In this document: one piece after another, positions 63,445-64,000 of the stretch
Layout of the letters: each line of letters starts with the position of its first letter
How positions within the stretch are numbered: position 1 is the first letter of the stretch
From: Skeletonema tropicum
Lineage: Eukaryota; Bacillariophyta; Thalassiosirophyceae; Thalassiosirales; Thalassiosiraceae
Assembly (NCBI GenBank): GCA_037178625.1
Contig: CM074141.1
Span: 434,001-498,000, forward strand
Reading direction: 5' to 3'
Length of the DNA stretch: 64,000 nucleotides
Notes under the pieces: generated by a model
The model's database searches: none
Seen by the model: only the letters and a program-made list of their open reading frames with translations
Told to the model about the DNA's origin: nothing
Made by a program: the position numbers and the translations under genes

Positions 63445-64000
63445 ATGGAGGCTGAGGGCAACATTATTATCAATAGATACACTTACAGGGGCGAGGAGGG
63501 CGAGATTATCCCTCGTCTTGCAACTCATGTCTTTGTGGCCGCCAAAGTCGTTCGTGCGCGGACATTCCAACGGCATCACAACATCGTCGAAGTCATCTGC
63601 CTTGAGGATGTGGAAAAGATTGAAGAAAACGCATTCGCTTTCTGCCCTCGCTTGAGACGAGTGATCATGCCGGGCGTCAAAATTGTTGAGGAATATGCAT
63701 TCGGTAGGTGTGAAGCACTGACAGATGTGGAATGTGGCAAGTTGGAAATAGTTAAACGAGGGGCATTCTATAAATGCGATTCTTTGAGGAGCATCAACCT
63801 ATCATCCGCCAGGATCGTTGAGGAGGGTGCATTCAGTGATTGCATCGCCCTGACGAACGCGAAATTTGGTAGCAAGCTGGAAAGAATTGAGGATTATGCA
63901 TTCCATCACTGCCTCTCTCTTGAACGGATCACCATCCCATTGAAAGATGGGATTATTACCCATGGCAATACATTCATAGGGTGTAGAAATTTGAAGCACG
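63445..64000 (+). CDS. type A LRR_5 protein A15, cut by the right edge
   Basis: Open from ATG 63445 (MEAEGNIIINRYTYRGEEGE) to the window end, 185 codons. Cores: ENAFAFC, EYAFGRC, RGAFYKC, EGAFSDC, DYAFHHC, NTFIGC. The head has IIPRLATHVFV, like A1's IIPRLATHIFV, instead of IIPDDATHIFV, and the first segment has EVICLEDVEK where the others have EVICHEDVEK. The helical tail lies outside the window. No frame break was seen. Confidence 0.85.
   Translation, partial: MEAEGNIIINRYTYRGEEGEIIPRLATHVFVAAKVVRARTFQRHHNIVEVICLEDVEKIEENAFAFCPRLRRVIMPGVKIVEEYAFGRCEALTDVECGKLEIVKRGAFYKCDSLRSINLSSARIVEEGAFSDCIALTNAKFGSKLERIEDYAFHHCLSLERITIPLKDGIITHGNTFIGCRNLKH

Overview
The window looks like nuclear DNA of a diatom, most likely a centric of the Thalassiosirales. 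That is an inference from gene content. There is a candidate phytotransferrin with a signal peptide and a C-terminal membrane anchor. There is a broken plastid protein whose presequence carries an ALA-F cleavage context and a twin-arginine segment. There is a three-repeat MYB gene, a gene with repeated C-x4-C-x9-C-x2-H fingers, short GT-AG introns (83 to 167 bp), and diatom-type Ty1/copia and Ty3/gypsy retroelements.

Layout. 1-1281: the 3' end of a Ty3/gypsy element with its LTR. 1282-8160: gene-poor DNA with two small inverted-repeat elements and two decayed transposase-like remnants. 8161-10436: the three-exon candidate phytotransferrin, with a promoter containing ACACGTGC and a TATA box. 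11134-12031: an isolated, frameshifted LRR_5 gene. 12121-13668: three adjacent non-autonomous elements. 13676-27207: a decayed copia-like element between two 179-bp direct repeats that look identical, split by a younger copia element (17741-23864) with 227/228-bp LTRs and a CTTGG target duplication. 27913-29863: the zinc-finger gene.

From about 29.9 kb to the end the window is a cluster of BspA-like (LRR_5) leucine-rich-repeat genes, interrupted only by the MYB gene (46156-49542) and the broken SDR gene (57929-58930). Two subfamilies alternate. Type A proteins are about 300 aa and start M(E/D)AEGN or a close variant. Type B proteins are about 310-318 aa and start MMAE with an acidic stretch before YMGGDQ. 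A and B genes repeatedly lie head to head around a shared 0.6-1.5 kb promoter: 35273-37811, 38736-41280, 42211-45629, 59821-62373, a B-relic/A pair at 62712-64000, and an older pair split by an insertion (30349-31254 with 35229-35276). One unit is duplicated in tandem with only two differences seen in about 2.6 kb. Four further B genes at 50-57.5 kb form a separate duplicated pair of pairs, and three of these carry a single late nonsense codon.

Between paralogues, variation is concentrated at the residues flanking the AF..C core of each repeat. The framework between is nearly constant, and a 170-bp tract is identical in two A genes 31 kb apart. The cluster therefore looks like a conversion-shuffled recognition-repertoire locus built of paired divergent LRR genes. 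No function is known to me for these proteins and none is asserted. Several genes have single-base frame breaks. Some may be real decay and some may be residual assembly errors.
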